A stretch of DNA of 32,666 nucleotides from Actinomycetes bacterium (GCA_021791615.1 JAJYWG010000504.1:1-32666), one strand, 5' to 3'; counted from the stretch's first letter, positions 16,879 to 27,531 are shown. Notes: a model not told the origin generated them from the letters alone. Numbers and translations are program-made.

Positions 16879-17628
16879 ATGCCTGAGCTGGATCATGCCA
16901 GTCCCCTCCCCCTCTGGGCCCAGATCCACGCAGATCTCCACCGTCGGCTTCAAGCAGGTGAGTTCTCCCTCGAGATGCCCCTCCCCAGTGAAGACGAGCT
17001 GGTCGACCAGTACAAGGTCAGCCGAGGCACGGTACGCCAGGCGCTGGCACGGCTCAGCGACGAGGGATTGGTCGAGCGCCGGCGTGGCCGGGGCACCTAC
17101 CCGGTGGAGCCCGACCGGCTTGATCGCCTACCGAGAGTGGGGAGCTTGGCGATCATGCTGACGTCACTCGGGGTCGTGGAGTCAAGTGTCGTGCGGTGCC
17201 GGGAGATCCGGCCTGCAGGAGATTCAGCAGCACACTTGGGTATCGATGTTGATGATGCAGTCGTCTACGTTGAGCGGCTTCGGCTGGGTGACGGAGAGCC
17301 GCTGGCGCTGGACCGATCTTGGCTGCCCGAGTCGATCGCCTCGGAGCTGATGACAGTCGACTTGACGACCGGATCGCTCTATGCCGCGCTGGCGCAGCGC
17401 TGCGGAGTTGTCGTCACGGGTGGCCGTGAGCACGTGCGTCCTGCCGCGGCGACCCCAGCAGAGCGCCACCTCTTGCGTCTTCCCCGCGACGAAGCGTTGT
17501 TCGTCATGGAGCGGTCAGCGAGCGACGGAGCATCGGTCGTCGAGCACCGAGTCACGCTGTTTCGCGGCGACCGTTACGAACTGTTCTCAGCGTGGGGGGC
17601 GCAGACAACGTTGCCTTGGGGTGCGTGA
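16879..17628 (+). CDS. GntR-family transcriptional regulator, HutC subfamily (UTRA domain)
   Basis: A 249-aa DNA-binding regulator. Residues about 8-75 form the winged helix of GntR proteins: PLWAQIHADLHRRLQAGEF, PLPSEDELVDQYKVSRGTVR, then QALARLSDEGLVERRRGRGT. Residues about 90-245 form a UTRA ligand-binding domain typical of HutC-type members, which sense small carboxylate, sugar or amine effectors. It lies three bases after the DUF1634 stop, so it is in the TauE operon and probably controls it, perhaps through the palindrome at 15466-15481. The ligand cannot be deduced. Confidence 0.9.
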   Translation: MPELDHASPLPLWAQIHADLHRRLQAGEFSLEMPLPSEDELVDQYKVSRGTVRQALARLSDEGLVERRRGRGTYPVEPDRLDRLPRVGSLAIMLTSLGVVESSVVRCREIRPAGDSAAHLGIDVDDAVVYVERLRLGDGEPLALDRSWLPESIASELMTVDLTTGSLYAALAQRCGVVVTGGREHVRPAAATPAERHLLRLPRDEALFVMERSASDGASVVEHRVTLFRGDRYELFSAWGAQTTLPWGA

Positions 17629-17765
17629 CCGCTCCTCATCACCAAAGCGGGACGTGGGCCTCCTCATCACTCGGCGGAGCTCGGACATTGCGTGAAGACC
17701 GCATGCCGTGTCCACCCGTCGGGTCCGTCGAACCGGAAAACGTGCATCGCGATGGTAGGGCGCAT

Positions 17766-17792
17766 CGTTGCGGAAACAGAGATGCCGCAACG
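17766..17792. terminator. Hairpin between convergent gntR and pgi genes
   Basis: In the 210-bp gap 17629-17838 there is a perfect 8-bp inverted repeat CGTTGCGG (17766-17773) and CCGCAACG (17785-17792) around an 11-nt loop. Its position between two convergent genes suits a bidirectional terminator, but there is no T-run. The rest of the gap shows a repeated CTCCTCATCAC (17632 and 17660 region) and no gene. Confidence 0.4.
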
Positions 17793-17838
17793 GACGCTCA
17801 ACGATCTGCCGGCAGATGCACCCGAGGCTCGGTACACC

Positions 17839-19509
17839 TCATTCGGTAACTGTGAGGCCGCGAAGAGCTCGGTAGCGCTTGACGAGAGAGATGGTCGACT
17901 GGTCCAACGTGGACGACGAACCGCTGCCTGGCGCTTTTCCGAGCATCGGCGCCAGCGACTTGACCATGGTCTTGCCCAACTCCACTCCCCACTGGTCGAA
18001 GGAGTCGATACCCCAGATCACTCCTTGGGTGAAGACGACATGTTCGTAGAAGGCCACCAACTGGCCGAGCACCGACGGGGTCAGTCGTTCGGCCAAGATC
18101 GTCGACGACGGCCGATTGCCAGGCATCACCTTGTGAGGCACGAGATCCCGCGGCGTGCCGTCGCCGGCGACCTCTTCGGCAGTCCGGCCGAACGCGAGAG
18201 CTGCGCTCTGCGCGAGGCAATTCGCCATGAGGAGGTCCTGCTGATCCCCGGCCTCGTGGGTCGAGTCGGCAAACGCGATGAAATCGGCTGGGACGAGACG
18301 AGTGCCTTGATGAAGGAGCTGATAAAACGCGTGCTGGCCATTGGTCCCGGGCTCTCCCCAGTAGACCTCTCCGGTATCGCATCCCACATCCGAACCATCA
18401 CGATGGACCGATTTGCCGTTGGACTCCATGGTGAGCTGTTGGAGGTACGCGGGAAGCCTGGCAAGGCGCTGGCTGTACGGCAGGACGGCGTGGGATTGCG
18501 CTCCAAGGAAATTCGAGCACCATACGTTGAGGACCCCCTGAATGACCGGCAGGTTCTCGTCGAGAGGAGCGGTTCGGAAGTGCTCGTCCATAGCGTGGAA
18601 GCCACCGAGCATCTCAAGGAAAGCTCGGGAGCCGATCGCGGTCATCAAGGAGAAACCGATGGCGGAGTCATAGGAGTAGCGTCCCCCAACCCAGTCCCAG
18701 AATTCGAGCATGTTGGACGGGTCGATCCCGAATGCACGCACGGCATCGCGATTCGTCGACACCGCGACAAAGTGCCTGGAGACCGCTTCGTCTCCTGAGC
18801 CGAGGCCATCGAGAAGCCACTGACGAGCGACGCGAGCGTTGGTCAACGTCTCGAGGGTCGTGAAGGTCTTGGAGCTCACTACGAACAGGGTCTCCGCGGG
18901 ATTCAGGTCGCGTACCTGGTTCCAAAGATCCACCGGGTCGATGTTTGAGACAAACCGGCACTCGATCCGTTCGGTGCCGTAGTCTCGCAACGCCTGGTAG
19001 GCCATGGCAGGACCGAGATCGGACCCTCCGATGCCGATGTTGACGATGTTGTGAATTGGCCGGCCGGTCGCGCCTCGCCACTTCCCTTCGCGGATCTCTT
19101 CGGAAAGCTTGGCCATCTGGTCGAGCACCCGATGGACGTCACTCACCACGTCCTGGCCGTCGACGACGAGGTGAGCACTCTCGGGCATGCGAAGCGCGAC
19201 GTGCAGCACTGCTCGGTCCTCCGTGGTATTGATGTGACGGCCGGCAAACATCTCGTCTCGCCGCTCGGCGACACCGGCTCGGCGAGCCAACGCCAGCAAC
19301 GAGTAAAAGACGTCGGCATCGATCCGATGCTTCGAGAAGTCGAAAAAGAGCCCGTTCGTCTCGGCACTGAAGCGAGCAGCACGGCCAGGATCTTTGGCGA
19401 ACAGATCACGAAGATGGACTGTCCCGAGCCGCTTTCGATGCTCGCCAAGGGCTATCCACTCGTCGCTGCGAGTAATCTCCAGGGAAGTCGTACCACGGCT
19501 GGCGTTCAA
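17839..19509 (-). CDS. pgi: Glucose-6-phosphate isomerase
   Basis: Interconverts glucose-6-phosphate and fructose-6-phosphate, linking glycolysis to the pentose phosphate genes earlier in the window. The 556-aa product has [35 protein letters not shown], and the signature [18 protein letters not shown] (commonly SLWSAIG). It also has [32 protein letters not shown] with the catalytic Glu/His region, and a C-terminal GVELGK lysine. The start is TTG 19509: AGGAGG lies six bases upstream and the next Met is deep in the conserved domain. It follows gltD by 22 bp on the same strand, so it is probably the last gene of a gltB-gltD-pgi operon. Confidence 0.95.
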   Translation of the reverse strand: MNASRGTTSLEITRSDEWIALGEHRKRLGTVHLRDLFAKDPGRAARFSAETNGLFFDFSKHRIDADVFYSLLALARRAGVAERRDEMFAGRHINTTEDRAVLHVALRMPESAHLVVDGQDVVSDVHRVLDQMAKLSEEIREGKWRGATGRPIHNIVNIGIGGSDLGPAMAYQALRDYGTERIECRFVSNIDPVDLWNQVRDLNPAETLFVVSSKTFTTLETLTNARVARQWLLDGLGSGDEAVSRHFVAVSTNRDAVRAFGIDPSNMLEFWDWVGGRYSYDSAIGFSLMTAIGSRAFLEMLGGFHAMDEHFRTAPLDENLPVIQGVLNVWCSNFLGAQSHAVLPYSQRLARLPAYLQQLTMESNGKSVHRDGSDVGCDTGEVYWGEPGTNGQHAFYQLLHQGTRLVPADFIAFADSTHEAGDQQDLLMANCLAQSAALAFGRTAEEVAGDGTPRDLVPHKVMPGNRPSSTILAERLTPSVLGQLVAFYEHVVFTQGVIWGIDSFDQWGVELGKTMVKSLAPMLGKAPGSGSSSTLDQSTISLVKRYRALRGLTVTE

Positions 19510-19531
19510 TGCCTACCTCCTCGTCGCTTGT

Positions 19532-21091
19532 TCAGCGTAGGGCGAGCTGTCCGGGGACAAGTGGAGATGGCAGGGCTGACTCCCCCATGAGATGCCGGTC
19601 GATTGCGGAAGCCGCGGAGCGCCCTTCGGCGATTGCCCAGACGATCAGGCTCTGGCCACGTGCCATGTCACCGCACGCGAACACCCCCGGAACGTTCGTC
19701 TGCCAGTCCTGGTCCACGGCGACACCACCTCGAGAGTCCAATGACAAGTCCAGTTCGGCGATGACACCGTGCTTCTCTGGTCCAGAGAACCCCAATGCCA
19801 GGAGCACGAGCTCACATGGCATCGAGAACTCGCTCCCGAGGACAGGCGTGAACACCGGCCTGCCGTCCTGCGTGGTCATCTCGACCTGGTGGCCGTTCAA
19901 AGCCCGAACTGCGCCGTGCCCGTCGTCTTCGAACCCAGTGGTGGTCACCGAGTACAGGCGCGCCCCGCCTTCTTCATGCGCTGCAGACGTCCGCAGGATG
20001 ATCGGCCAGAGGGGCCACGGATGCTCGGGGGAGCGAGACCCTGGAGGCTCGGGCATGATCTCGAGCTGGTGCACCGACGCGGCCTTCTGGCGGTGAGCAG
20101 TCCCGAGGCAGTCGGCACCGGTGTCGCCGCCGCCGATGATGACCACCCGCTTGCCTGCAGCGGTGATCGGTGACGTGGAGAGCACACCCTCCTGCACCAA
20201 GTTGGAAGGCTTCAGGTACTCGAGCGCGAAGGACACCCCTCGGAGTGTCCTGCCTGGTACGTCGAGATCACGAGGAAGCGTTGCGCCGGCAGCGAGAAGA
20301 ACCGAGTCGAATTCGTCTACTAAGCGTGCTGCGGACACGGCCGAGACATCGGGGGCACATGCCGTGCCGATCCCCCGTGCTTCGCCCGGCTCCATCGCGT
20401 CTCCAACCTCGGGCTCACGAGAGGCGCGCTCGGGGAGAAGCCCGATGGTCTGGGAACAGCGAAATTCCACGCCTTCGGCCCGAAGTTGGGCGAGGCGGCG
20501 ATCCAGCACCCGCTTTTCCATCTTGAATTCGGGAATCCCGTATCGGAGCAGGCCACCGGGGCGCTCCGCCCGCTCGAAGACGACGACCGTGTGCCCGGCA
20601 CGGGTCAATTGCTGTGCCGCAGCAAGACCAGCGGGGCCGGACCCGACGATCGCGACACGCTTACCGGTACGCTCCCGCGGCATCACGGGGCGGATCCATC
20701 CTTCAGACCATGCTCGCTCGACGATTTCGTACTCGATGCGCTCGATGGTCACCGGGTCGGAATTGATGCCCAGGACGCATGCTGCCTCGCATGGTGCGGG
20801 GCACAGGCGTCCAGTGAATTCAGGGAAGTTGTTCGTCGCATGCAAGCGTTCGATCGCGGCCGACCAGTCATCGCGGTACGTCAGGTCGTTCCACTCAGGA
20901 ATGAGATTGCCGAGTGGACACCCGTCATGGCAGAAGGGGATGCCACAGTCCATGCAGCGCGCACCTTGGTTGCGGGCTGTATCGGTGGCAAACTGCTCGT
21001 AGACCTCGTGCCAGTCGCGAATGCGTACCGAGACCGGGCGGCGACGCGGAAGATGGCGGTCGTACTCGAGAAACCCCGTCGGCTTACCCAT
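19532..21091 (-). CDS. gltD: Glutamate synthase (GOGAT) small subunit
   Basis: Supplies electrons from NAD(P)H through FAD and 4Fe-4S clusters to the large subunit GltB. The 519-aa product has an N-terminal cluster region [17 protein letters not shown] (C46, C49, C54, C58) and CPAPCEAAC (C97, C101, C105). It has an FAD motif [14 protein letters not shown] (147-160), an NAD(P) motif [13 protein letters not shown], and the C-terminal [23 protein letters not shown]. An extra stretch of about 34 residues (219-252, Glu/Gly/Ala-rich) interrupts the region that is normally a short link before [11 protein letters not shown]. The ATG at 21091 overlaps the end of gltB by eight bases. Confidence 0.95.
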   Translation of the reverse strand: MGKPTGFLEYDRHLPRRRPVSVRIRDWHEVYEQFATDTARNQGARCMDCGIPFCHDGCPLGNLIPEWNDLTYRDDWSAAIERLHATNNFPEFTGRLCPAPCEAACVLGINSDPVTIERIEYEIVERAWSEGWIRPVMPRERTGKRVAIVGSGPAGLAAAQQLTRAGHTVVVFERAERPGGLLRYGIPEFKMEKRVLDRRLAQLRAEGVEFRCSQTIGLLPERASREPEVGDAMEPGEARGIGTACAPDVSAVSAARLVDEFDSVLLAAGATLPRDLDVPGRTLRGVSFALEYLKPSNLVQEGVLSTSPITAAGKRVVIIGGGDTGADCLGTAHRQKAASVHQLEIMPEPPGSRSPEHPWPLWPIILRTSAAHEEGGARLYSVTTTGFEDDGHGAVRALNGHQVEMTTQDGRPVFTPVLGSEFSMPCELVLLALGFSGPEKHGVIAELDLSLDSRGGVAVDQDWQTNVPGVFACGDMARGQSLIVWAIAEGRSAASAIDRHLMGESALPSPLVPGQLALR

Positions 21092-24000
21092 GGGATGCCT
21101 CCATGATGGACTCGTCCACCGACCGCCCTTCTGCCTTCGCTCGTTCCGTTGCCTCCAGCACGCGTCGGTAGTCGCGTGGCATGACTTTCACGAAGTCCAA
21201 GACGGCGAGATCCCAATTCGTGAGCAGCTTGTTCGCGACCGCCGAACCCGTCTCGTCTCCATGGCGGCGGACGATGTCGGCCAGCCAAGCACGATCGTCT
21301 GTCTCGAGCGGTTCGGCATCGACCATCTCGGTGTTCATCGACCCGATGAACACCCGTTCGGGGTCGTAGACGTAGGCGATCCCACCCGACATGCCAGCAC
21401 CGAAATTGCGCCCGGTCGGCCCCAAGACCACCACCCGGCCGCCCGTCATGTACTCGCAGGCGTGGTCGCCGACGCCTTCGACGACGGCGATCGCTCCAGA
21501 ATTCCGGACACAGAACCGCTCGCCCACCTGTCCGCGGATGAACACCTCGCCCGACGTCGCTCCGTACAGGATCACGTTGCCGGAGATGATCTGGTCCTCG
21601 GCGGCGAACGGAGATGAGTCAGGTGGTCGGAGCACCAGCCGTCCACCACAAAGACCTTTGCCGAAATAGTCATTGGCGTCTCCGTAGAGCCGCAACGTCA
21701 CCCCGCGCGGCACGAACGCCCCGAAGCTCTGCCCGGCGGATCCAGTGAACGTCAATGTGATCGTGCCGTCGGGCAATCCGGCAGCGCCATGGACACGACT
21801 GATCTCCGATCCGAGCAGCGTGCCGACCGTGCGGTCGACGTTGTTGATGGGCAACTCGAGGGCAACTGGAGTGGCGTGATCGATGGCCGGGCGGCAGCGT
21901 GTAAGGAATTGCTGGTCGAGGGCCTTGTCGAGCCCGTGATCTTGAGGGCGGGTGCAGTGCCGCGACTGCCGGTAGGGGTTGTCGGGCACTGCGAGGACTG
22001 CCGAGAAATCAAGCCCTCGGGCCTTCCAGTGGTCAACGGCCGGCGAGGTGTCGAGCAAGTCGACACGTCCGACTGCCTCTTCGAGCGTCCGTAGGCCAAG
22101 CGCAGCCATGTACTCGCGCACCTCTTCGGCGATGTACTCGAAGAAGGTGGTGACGAACTCCGGTCGACCATTGAACCGGGCGCGTAGGACGGGATTCTGG
22201 GTGGCGATCCCCACTGGGCACGTGTCGAGATGGCATACCCGCATCATGATGCAACCGGAGACGACGAGCGGAGCAGTCGCGAACCCAAACTCCTCAGCTC
22301 CGAGCAACGCCGCGACGATCACGTCCCTGCCCGTCTTCATCTGACCGTCCACCTGCACGACGATCCGATCCCTCAATCCGTTTGCCAGGAGGGTCTGCTG
22401 GGTCTCGGCCAGGCCCATCTCCCAGGGAATTCCGGCATGCTTGAGAGAGGTCAGTGGTGCCGCCCCCGTCCCCCCGTCATGTCCGGAGATGAGGACGACG
22501 TCAGAGTGCGCCTTGGCCACGCCGGCGGCAACCGTTCCCACTCCGACCTCGGCCACCAGCTTCACGTGCACCCGAGCCTTGGGGTTCGCCGACTTGAGGT
22601 CGTGGATCAGCTGAGCGATGTCCTCGATCGAGTAGATGTCGTGGTGTGGTGGAGGCGATATCAGGCCGACCCCCGGCGTGGAGTAGCGGGTTCGGGCGAT
22701 CCATGGGTACACCTTGTGGCCCGGAAGCTGACCTCCCTCGCCGGGTTTGGCTCCCTGAGAGATCTTGATCTGGATGTCGTCGGCGTTGACCAAGAACTCC
22801 CCGGTGACGCCGAATCGACCCGAGGCGACCTGCTTGATGGCGCTGCGCCGGGAGTCCCCGTTGGCATCGGGAATGAAACGCTCCGGGTCCTCGCCGCCCT
22901 CGCCAGTGTTCGATCGTGCGCCGATCCGGTTCATGGCGATGGCCAGGTTCTCGTGCGCCTCGACGGAAATGGAGCCGTAGGACATTGCGCCGGTCGAAAA
23001 GCGCTTCACGATCTCCGACGCCGGCTCGACTTCGTCGATCGGGATGGCGCCACCGGCAGCGGGAGCGAGCCGGAACAGCCCTCGCAGCGTTGCGAGCTTG
23101 GTCGACTGGTCGTCCACCGCGGAGGTGTACTCCTTGAATATCTTGTACTGCTTCGAGCGCGTCGCATGCTGGAGCTTGAACACGGTGCGAGGGTTGAACA
23201 GATGGTGCTCTCCCTCTCGCCGCCACTGGTACTCCCCACCGACCTCCAGTTCTCGGTGTGCCCATTGAGTGGGACGTTCGAGGTGTGCAAGGCGGTGGCG
23301 GCTCGCCACCTCTGCAGCGATCACGTCGAGGCCAACTCCTCCGATCCTGCTAGCCGTGCCGGTGAAGTACTCGTCCACGACCTCTTGCGACAGTCCCACT
23401 GCTTCGAACACCTGGGCACCCGTGTAGGAGGCAACGGTGGAGATCCCCATCTTCGACATCACCTTCAACACACCCTTGCATGCAGCCTTCACGTAGTTGT
23501 GATGCGCCTGGCGGGGGGAGACACCGTCCAGCTGTCCATGGGCGATCATGTCGTCAATGGAATCGAGAGCCATGTAGGGGTTGACAGCTGCCGCGCCGTA
23601 CCCGATCAGCAGTGCCATGTGGTGCACCTCGCGAGCGTCACCGGTCTCGACGACGAGGCCCACCTTGGTCCTGCTCTTTTCCCGGACAAGGTGGTGGTGT
23701 GCCGCCGCAGTGAGCAGCAGTGAGGGGATCGGGGCGAGCTCCGTCGTGGAGTTGCGGTCGGACAGAATGATGATGTTGGCACCGTCGGCAACTGCAGCGG
23801 AGATGCGCGCCCGGACCGATTCGATCGCTGCCGCCAGAGCACGACCCCCTTCGGGCGTGGGTTGCCCGGCGCCTCCTGCGGTGGCAATGGGAAAAAGCCC
23901 GTCGATGGTGTGGGCCTTGAACCCCGGAGTCTCGCCGTTCTCATTGACGTACATGAGCTTGGCCAGATCGTCACGCTCGACGATCGGCATCGGGAGAACG

Positions 24001-25709
24001 ATCTGGCGGCACGATCCTTGCGTCGCCCGCAGAAGGTTTGCTTCGGGACCGACGGTGGCGGCGAGCGACGTCACCAGCTCCTCTCGGATGGCATCGAGGG
24101 GAGGATTGGTGACTTGGGCAAAGAGCTGGGTGAAGTAGTCGTAGAGCAGGCGAGGACGATCGGAGAGTGCCGCGATCGCGGCGTCAGAGCCCATCGAGCC
24201 GATCGGTTCTGCACCGCTGCGCGCCATCGGAGCGAGAATGACCCGGAGCTCTTCAGTCGTGTACCCGAACAGCCGCTGGTGAGTGACCACACTGGCATGC
24301 TGGGGGGTGAGCATCGGACGAGGCGGGAGCTCGTCGAGGTGCACCTGATCCTGGGCGAGCCACGTCTCGTAGGGGTGTTCTGCGGCGAGATCTGCCTTGA
24401 TCTCGTCGTCGTCGACGATCCGTCCCTTCGAGGTGTCCACGAGGAACATCCGACCTGGCTGGAGGCGACCCTTGCGGATGATCGCAGACGGGTCGAGGTC
24501 CAGCACACCGACCTCACTGGCGAGGACGACGAGGCCGTCGGAGGTCACCCAATAACGGGCTGGCCGAAGGCCATTGCGGTCGAGCACCGCTCCGGCAACG
24601 GTCCCGTCGGTGAATGCCACTGCCGCCGGTCCGTCCCAGGGCTCCATCAGCGACGCGTGATACCGATAGAAGGCTCGACGGGCAGGGTCCATCGTCGCGT
24701 GGTTCTCCCACGCCTCGGGGATCATCATCAAGACGGAGTGTGGAAGGCTCCGTCCACCCAGATGAAGGAGCTCGAGCACCTCGTCAAACGAGGCTGAGTC
24801 GCTGGCACCCGGCGTGCAGATCGGATATACCCTCGAAAGATCTCCGGGGATGAGATCGGTGTCGAGCAGAGCCTCTCTGGCCCTCATCCAATTGCGGTTG
24901 CCCGCGAGCGTGTTGATCTCGCCGTTGTGGGCCACAAAGCGATAAGGATGAGCAAGAGACCAGCTGGGGAAGGTGTTGGTCGAAAATCGTGAATGCACGA
25001 GCGCGATCGCGCTCTCCATTCTCTCGTCGGAGAGGTCGCAGTAGAACTCGGCGAGCTGGTGCGAAGTCAGCATTCCCTTGTACACGAGGGTCCTGGAGGA
25101 CAGCGAAGGGAAGTAGACGCCGTCGAGTGCGTGCTCCACGCGCTTGCGGACGACGTATGCCTCGCGGTCGAGATCGATGCCGGTGAGCGGTGGACGCTCC
25201 GGATCCGCAGCGAGGAAGGCTTGCTCGATGCGGGGTTGGGCGCTGAGTGCGGTAGCCCCGAGAGAGGAGGGATCGACCGGGACGCTCCTCCATCCGAGAA
25301 GGCACAGGCCTTCCTCCAGGGCGATTGCCTGTATTTGAGATCGGGCCTTGGCTGCGTCGTCAGCGTCCTTGGGAAGGAATGCAACCCCCGTCGCATAGCT
25401 GCCCTCTTCGGGCAGCGCGATGTCCGCAGCCGCCGCAACGTCGACGAGAAATCGGTGGGGAACCTGGATGAGGATGCCCGAACCGTCTCCAGTGGCCACC
25501 TCCGCACCGGATGCCCCGCGGTGGGCGAGGCGCTCCAGTACGGAGATCGCCTGTGACACGATCGTGTGGCTTCTCCGCCCGTGAAGATCGGCCACCATGC
25601 CGATCCCGCACGCGTCATGCTCGTACGCCGGTGTGTACATGCCACCGCGCTCGGGAAGCGTGCTATGGGCGCCGGTGCCGACATGGACACCGGAAGCCAA
25701 ATTCTCCAT
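21084..25709 (-). CDS. gltB: Glutamate synthase (GOGAT) large subunit
   Basis: Makes two glutamates from glutamine and 2-oxoglutarate. The 1541-aa product starts with a short propeptide of 33 residues before the class-II amidotransferase nucleophile C34 ([16 protein letters not shown]). It continues through the glutaminase domain ([17 protein letters not shown]), the central domain, and the FMN synthase domain ([20 protein letters not shown], GHDGGTGA). The 3Fe-4S cysteines are C1153, C1159 and C1164 ([15 protein letters not shown]), and the C-terminal beta-helix is Gly-rich. ATG 25709 has AAGGA about eight bases upstream and leaves a propeptide of family length. The open frame continues upstream to 25958 without homology. 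Another ATG ten residues before C34 is a weaker choice. Confidence 0.95.
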   Translation of the reverse strand: MENLASGVHVGTGAHSTLPERGGMYTPAYEHDACGIGMVADLHGRRSHTIVSQAISVLERLAHRGASGAEVATGDGSGILIQVPHRFLVDVAAAADIALPEEGSYATGVAFLPKDADDAAKARSQIQAIALEEGLCLLGWRSVPVDPSSLGATALSAQPRIEQAFLAADPERPPLTGIDLDREAYVVRKRVEHALDGVYFPSLSSRTLVYKGMLTSHQLAEFYCDLSDERMESAIALVHSRFSTNTFPSWSLAHPYRFVAHNGEINTLAGNRNWMRAREALLDTDLIPGDLSRVYPICTPGASDSASFDEVLELLHLGGRSLPHSVLMMIPEAWENHATMDPARRAFYRYHASLMEPWDGPAAVAFTDGTVAGAVLDRNGLRPARYWVTSDGLVVLASEVGVLDLDPSAIIRKGRLQPGRMFLVDTSKGRIVDDDEIKADLAAEHPYETWLAQDQVHLDELPPRPMLTPQHASVVTHQRLFGYTTEELRVILAPMARSGAEPIGSMGSDAAIAALSDRPRLLYDYFTQLFAQVTNPPLDAIREELVTSLAATVGPEANLLRATQGSCRQIVLPMPIVERDDLAKLMYVNENGETPGFKAHTIDGLFPIATAGGAGQPTPEGGRALAAAIESVRARISAAVADGANIIILSDRNSTTELAPIPSLLLTAAAHHHLVREKSRTKVGLVVETGDAREVHHMALLIGYGAAAVNPYMALDSIDDMIAHGQLDGVSPRQAHHNYVKAACKGVLKVMSKMGISTVASYTGAQVFEAVGLSQEVVDEYFTGTASRIGGVGLDVIAAEVASRHRLAHLERPTQWAHRELEVGGEYQWRREGEHHLFNPRTVFKLQHATRSKQYKIFKEYTSAVDDQSTKLATLRGLFRLAPAAGGAIPIDEVEPASEIVKRFSTGAMSYGSISVEAHENLAIAMNRIGARSNTGEGGEDPERFIPDANGDSRRSAIKQVASGRFGVTGEFLVNADDIQIKISQGAKPGEGGQLPGHKVYPWIARTRYSTPGVGLISPPPHHDIYSIEDIAQLIHDLKSANPKARVHVKLVAEVGVGTVAAGVAKAHSDVVLISGHDGGTGAAPLTSLKHAGIPWEMGLAETQQTLLANGLRDRIVVQVDGQMKTGRDVIVAALLGAEEFGFATAPLVVSGCIMMRVCHLDTCPVGIATQNPVLRARFNGRPEFVTTFFEYIAEEVREYMAALGLRTLEEAVGRVDLLDTSPAVDHWKARGLDFSAVLAVPDNPYRQSRHCTRPQDHGLDKALDQQFLTRCRPAIDHATPVALELPINNVDRTVGTLLGSEISRVHGAAGLPDGTITLTFTGSAGQSFGAFVPRGVTLRLYGDANDYFGKGLCGGRLVLRPPDSSPFAAEDQIISGNVILYGATSGEVFIRGQVGERFCVRNSGAIAVVEGVGDHACEYMTGGRVVVLGPTGRNFGAGMSGGIAYVYDPERVFIGSMNTEMVDAEPLETDDRAWLADIVRRHGDETGSAVANKLLTNWDLAVLDFVKVMPRDYRRVLEATERAKAEGRSVDESIMEASHG

Positions 25710-25818
25710 CAGTCGTCCTTCCGGGTTGGTGATTGCCGAGATCCGATGCCGGCATTCCCGCCATTCCTCAACGAGGTGCTGCCACCCGGGACGACGCTGG
25801 CCCTGGAGCAGAACACTC

Positions 25819-25824
25819 AGTCTA
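25819..25824 (-). promoter_or_regulatory. Candidate -10 element for gltB
   Basis: On the minus strand TAGACT lies about 110 bases upstream of the gltB ATG and fits the actinobacterial TAnnnT consensus. No convincing -35 is present at 17 bases. The gap 25710-25870 holds no gene and would serve both gltB and the start of the thiO copy. Confidence 0.35.
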
Positions 25825-25870
25825 TCGCAGGCTCGTGGCAGACCTTCGCGGGCGGGAGCACGGACACAGT

Positions 25871-26009
25871 TTCGTAATATGTCCTCGATGGCCCGCAACG
25901 TGCTCTTCATCGGAGGTGGCGTGATCGGGCTGGCCGCGGCGTGGCGGGTGGCCGGCACCGGAGCGCGAGTTCAAGTGGTCGATCCGGCACCAGGACGCGG
26001 CGCCTCCTG
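25871..26009 (+). repeat. Left copy of the 139-bp direct repeat (thiO 5' end)
   Basis: Bases 25871-26009 match 28450-28588 at 138 of 139 positions; the only difference is A at 25992 against G at 28571. The match begins eight bases before the thiO ATG and ends abruptly at codon 44, so it covers the start of the gene but no usable promoter. Confidence 0.97.
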
Positions 26010-26010
26010 A
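25879..26010 (+). pseudogene. Truncated thiO copy (first 43 codons)
   Basis: Reads [20 protein letters not shown] and on to PAPGRGAS, then stops. It is identical in protein to the start of the intact thiO at 28458, including the FAD-binding GGGVIG motif. The Trp codon TGG of the intact gene is TGA here because the repeat ends at 26009 and the next base is A, so the junction itself makes the stop. It cannot encode a working oxidase. It marks where the insert interrupts the ancestral gltB/thiO divergent pair. Confidence 0.9.
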
Positions 26011-26044
26011 ATCGCGGACCGTCTCACTGGCCACCGTGGAGGCA

Positions 26045-26390
26045 GTGGCTCGCTCATTATCAGGCTTGCGCTCGTTGTGGCAGAACGCGCGCGGCGCCCA
26101 CTCGCCGTCGGGCATCGGCGAGCCCGCGCAGACGGAGATGGCCAGCACGTTGGCGGACCTTCATCTTGGCGAAGGCAGGTTCGACGATCAACTTCAGACG
26201 ATCGCGGTGGGGCCAATCCACTCAATCACTCCCAGACAGGTCCTCGGTCGTTTGGTCGATCATCGTGGAGAGCTTCCCGCCGTCGATCGCAGCCTGGGTA
26301 ACGTCGGCGGCGAGGGCCACCTGGGCCTCCTCGTCGAGGAGCGCCTGAAGCACCACGATCGAAAGGAGGTGCTGGTCGCGGCCGACTTTC
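26045..26390 (-). pseudogene. Decayed DDE transposase remnant (IS1182/IS5-like C-terminal part)
   Basis: No open gene is present, but pieces in shifting minus-strand frames resemble the end of an IS1182/IS5-type transposase. About 26226-26390 reads LLDEEAQVALAADVTQAAID. After a stop comes IVEPAFAKMKVRQRAGHLRL (about 26120-26187), then RGLADA and, in another frame, GEWAPRAFCHNERKPDN (26052-26105). The E-P-x-F-x-x-M-K and RGL-x-GEW-x-HN pattern is that of the last catalytic-Glu region. Stops and frameshifts show it is dead. It adjoins the truncated thiO copy. Family assignment rests on recalled motifs. Confidence 0.58.
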
Positions 26391-26559
26391 AGGATTCAGT
26401 TCCCGCCGGTCACCCTGGCGAGCTTCTGACCCATCCTCCAAGCCGAAGATCCTTCTGAGGTGACGTTAGGGACTGCCCGGAGGAATTGATCTGAGGCAAT
26501 ACGATTCTCGCCGCGTCGACCAAGAAGGACGCGGTCCGTGACGGCGCACCGAGCAACCG

Positions 26560-26594
26560 GGTCCGTTCGGCCCTAAAAAGGGAACGGCCGGACC
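26560..26594 (-). terminator. Hairpin downstream of the sigma/partner operon
   Basis: CCGTTC (26563-26568) pairs with GAACGG (26582-26587), with an inner CCT/AGG pair around AAAA; an outer GGTCCG/CGGACC can also pair. It lies about 50 bases past the stop of the membrane partner gene, a suitable place for termination. There is no external T-run on the minus strand, so it is only a candidate. Confidence 0.35.
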
Positions 26595-26646
26595 TCTGCG
26601 ACTGCGGGAACGGGACCGGCGGTGCCCCGGGATCGGGGACCGACGA

Positions 26647-27531
26647 TCAGCTCGCAGTTCCCGACGAGGCCGGCCTGCTCCCGGGAGTGCCCGGAGGGGA
26701 ACCAGGGGTGACGGGTGCGTGGCTGTTGGCGTGGGCAGAGCGCTGGCCGCCAGAGCGCGCTGTCACACTGCCCGATGGCGGGCCTCCCGAGGTGGGTGCG
26801 TGCGACGCGCCCGTGGTGGTGGTGGTCGGCACCGTCGAGGGCGGCGTGACCTTTGCGCAGTACTGCGCCACGGTCTCACCCTTGGCCGTGGCCGCTGCCG
26901 AAAGGTTCCGGAACGCTACCGAATGCCTAGCCGCCTGAGAAACGCCGGCGGTAGCGTAGGCGGTGCACAGCCCGTAGAGGGCGGGACCGGTAGCTGAAGG
27001 CCCAGCCGCCTGCGTAGGCGGGGTGCTGGGCTTCGCCCTGACCGCCCCCCTCCCCTGTGGTCCGGTAGTGCGTGACGAGGTGGTCGCGACGTTGCCTGCG
27101 GCGTGGGCATCGGGGTTGGGCACCGAGATGCCGACGGTGGATAATCCGTGGGACACGCTGGACTGCAGCGAGGTCGGCAACGTGCCGGTAGCAGCAGCAG
27201 CACCGCCTCCGAGGATGACGGCAGCGGCGGCAGCGGCCGCCATCTTGGCCGTGAGCAACTTGGTCAGCATGGTTCGTCTCCTTTCGTGTACGGAACCGGA
27301 GACACCCGCGCTCCCTCTGACGGTCGCCGCCAACGTGGCGACGACGTGGTCCTGCCCAGCCAGCTCGCCCGCCGTGGCTGGCGACCTGGCCGCGTGGAGC
27401 AGGCGGGCAACGTCTTGGAAGCCGGGAGGGGCGTCATCGGCGCCGACTTTCCCGTCCAAGAACTCGTCCACCCCATGCTTGCCCAAGGGGAGCTCGCGCA
27501 TCTCACCCTCTACATGGTCTGGGAGGGTCAT
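26647..27531 (-). CDS. Membrane-anchored putative anti-sigma partner of the ECF sigma factor
   Basis: A 294-aa protein whose ATG overlaps the sigma-factor stop (ATGA). Residues 1-85 are a soluble, presumably cytoplasmic domain (EMRELPLGKHGVDEFLDGKV, PPGFQDVARLLHAA). Residues about 88-115 are one hydrophobic Ala-rich membrane segment (LLTAKMAAAAAAAVILGGG). The rest is outside: a long Thr/Ser/Pro/Gly-rich stretch with one conserved-looking block, LYGLCTAYA to FRNLSAAATAKGETVAQYC, containing two cysteines. Sequence context and topology suit an anti-sigma factor, but I see no zinc-binding HxxxCxxC motif. A second ATG (27270, residue 88) has its own strong ribosome site AAAGGAG, so a shorter secreted form may also be made. 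Confidence 0.75.
   Translation of the reverse strand: MTLPDHVEGEMRELPLGKHGVDEFLDGKVGADDAPPGFQDVARLLHAARSPATAGELAGQDHVVATLAATVRGSAGVSGSVHERRRTMLTKLLTAKMAAAAAAAVILGGGAAAATGTLPTSLQSSVSHGLSTVGISVPNPDAHAAGNVATTSSRTTGPQGRGAVRAKPSTPPTQAAGPSATGPALYGLCTAYATAGVSQAARHSVAFRNLSAAATAKGETVAQYCAKVTPPSTVPTTTTTGASHAPTSGGPPSGSVTARSGGQRSAHANSHAPVTPGSPPGTPGSRPASSGTAS

Noticed and set aside
26036..26458. Plus-strand 140-aa open frame in the insert as a gene
   Set aside because: It is antisense to the transposase remnant, lacks a ribosome site, and has no recognisable domain.
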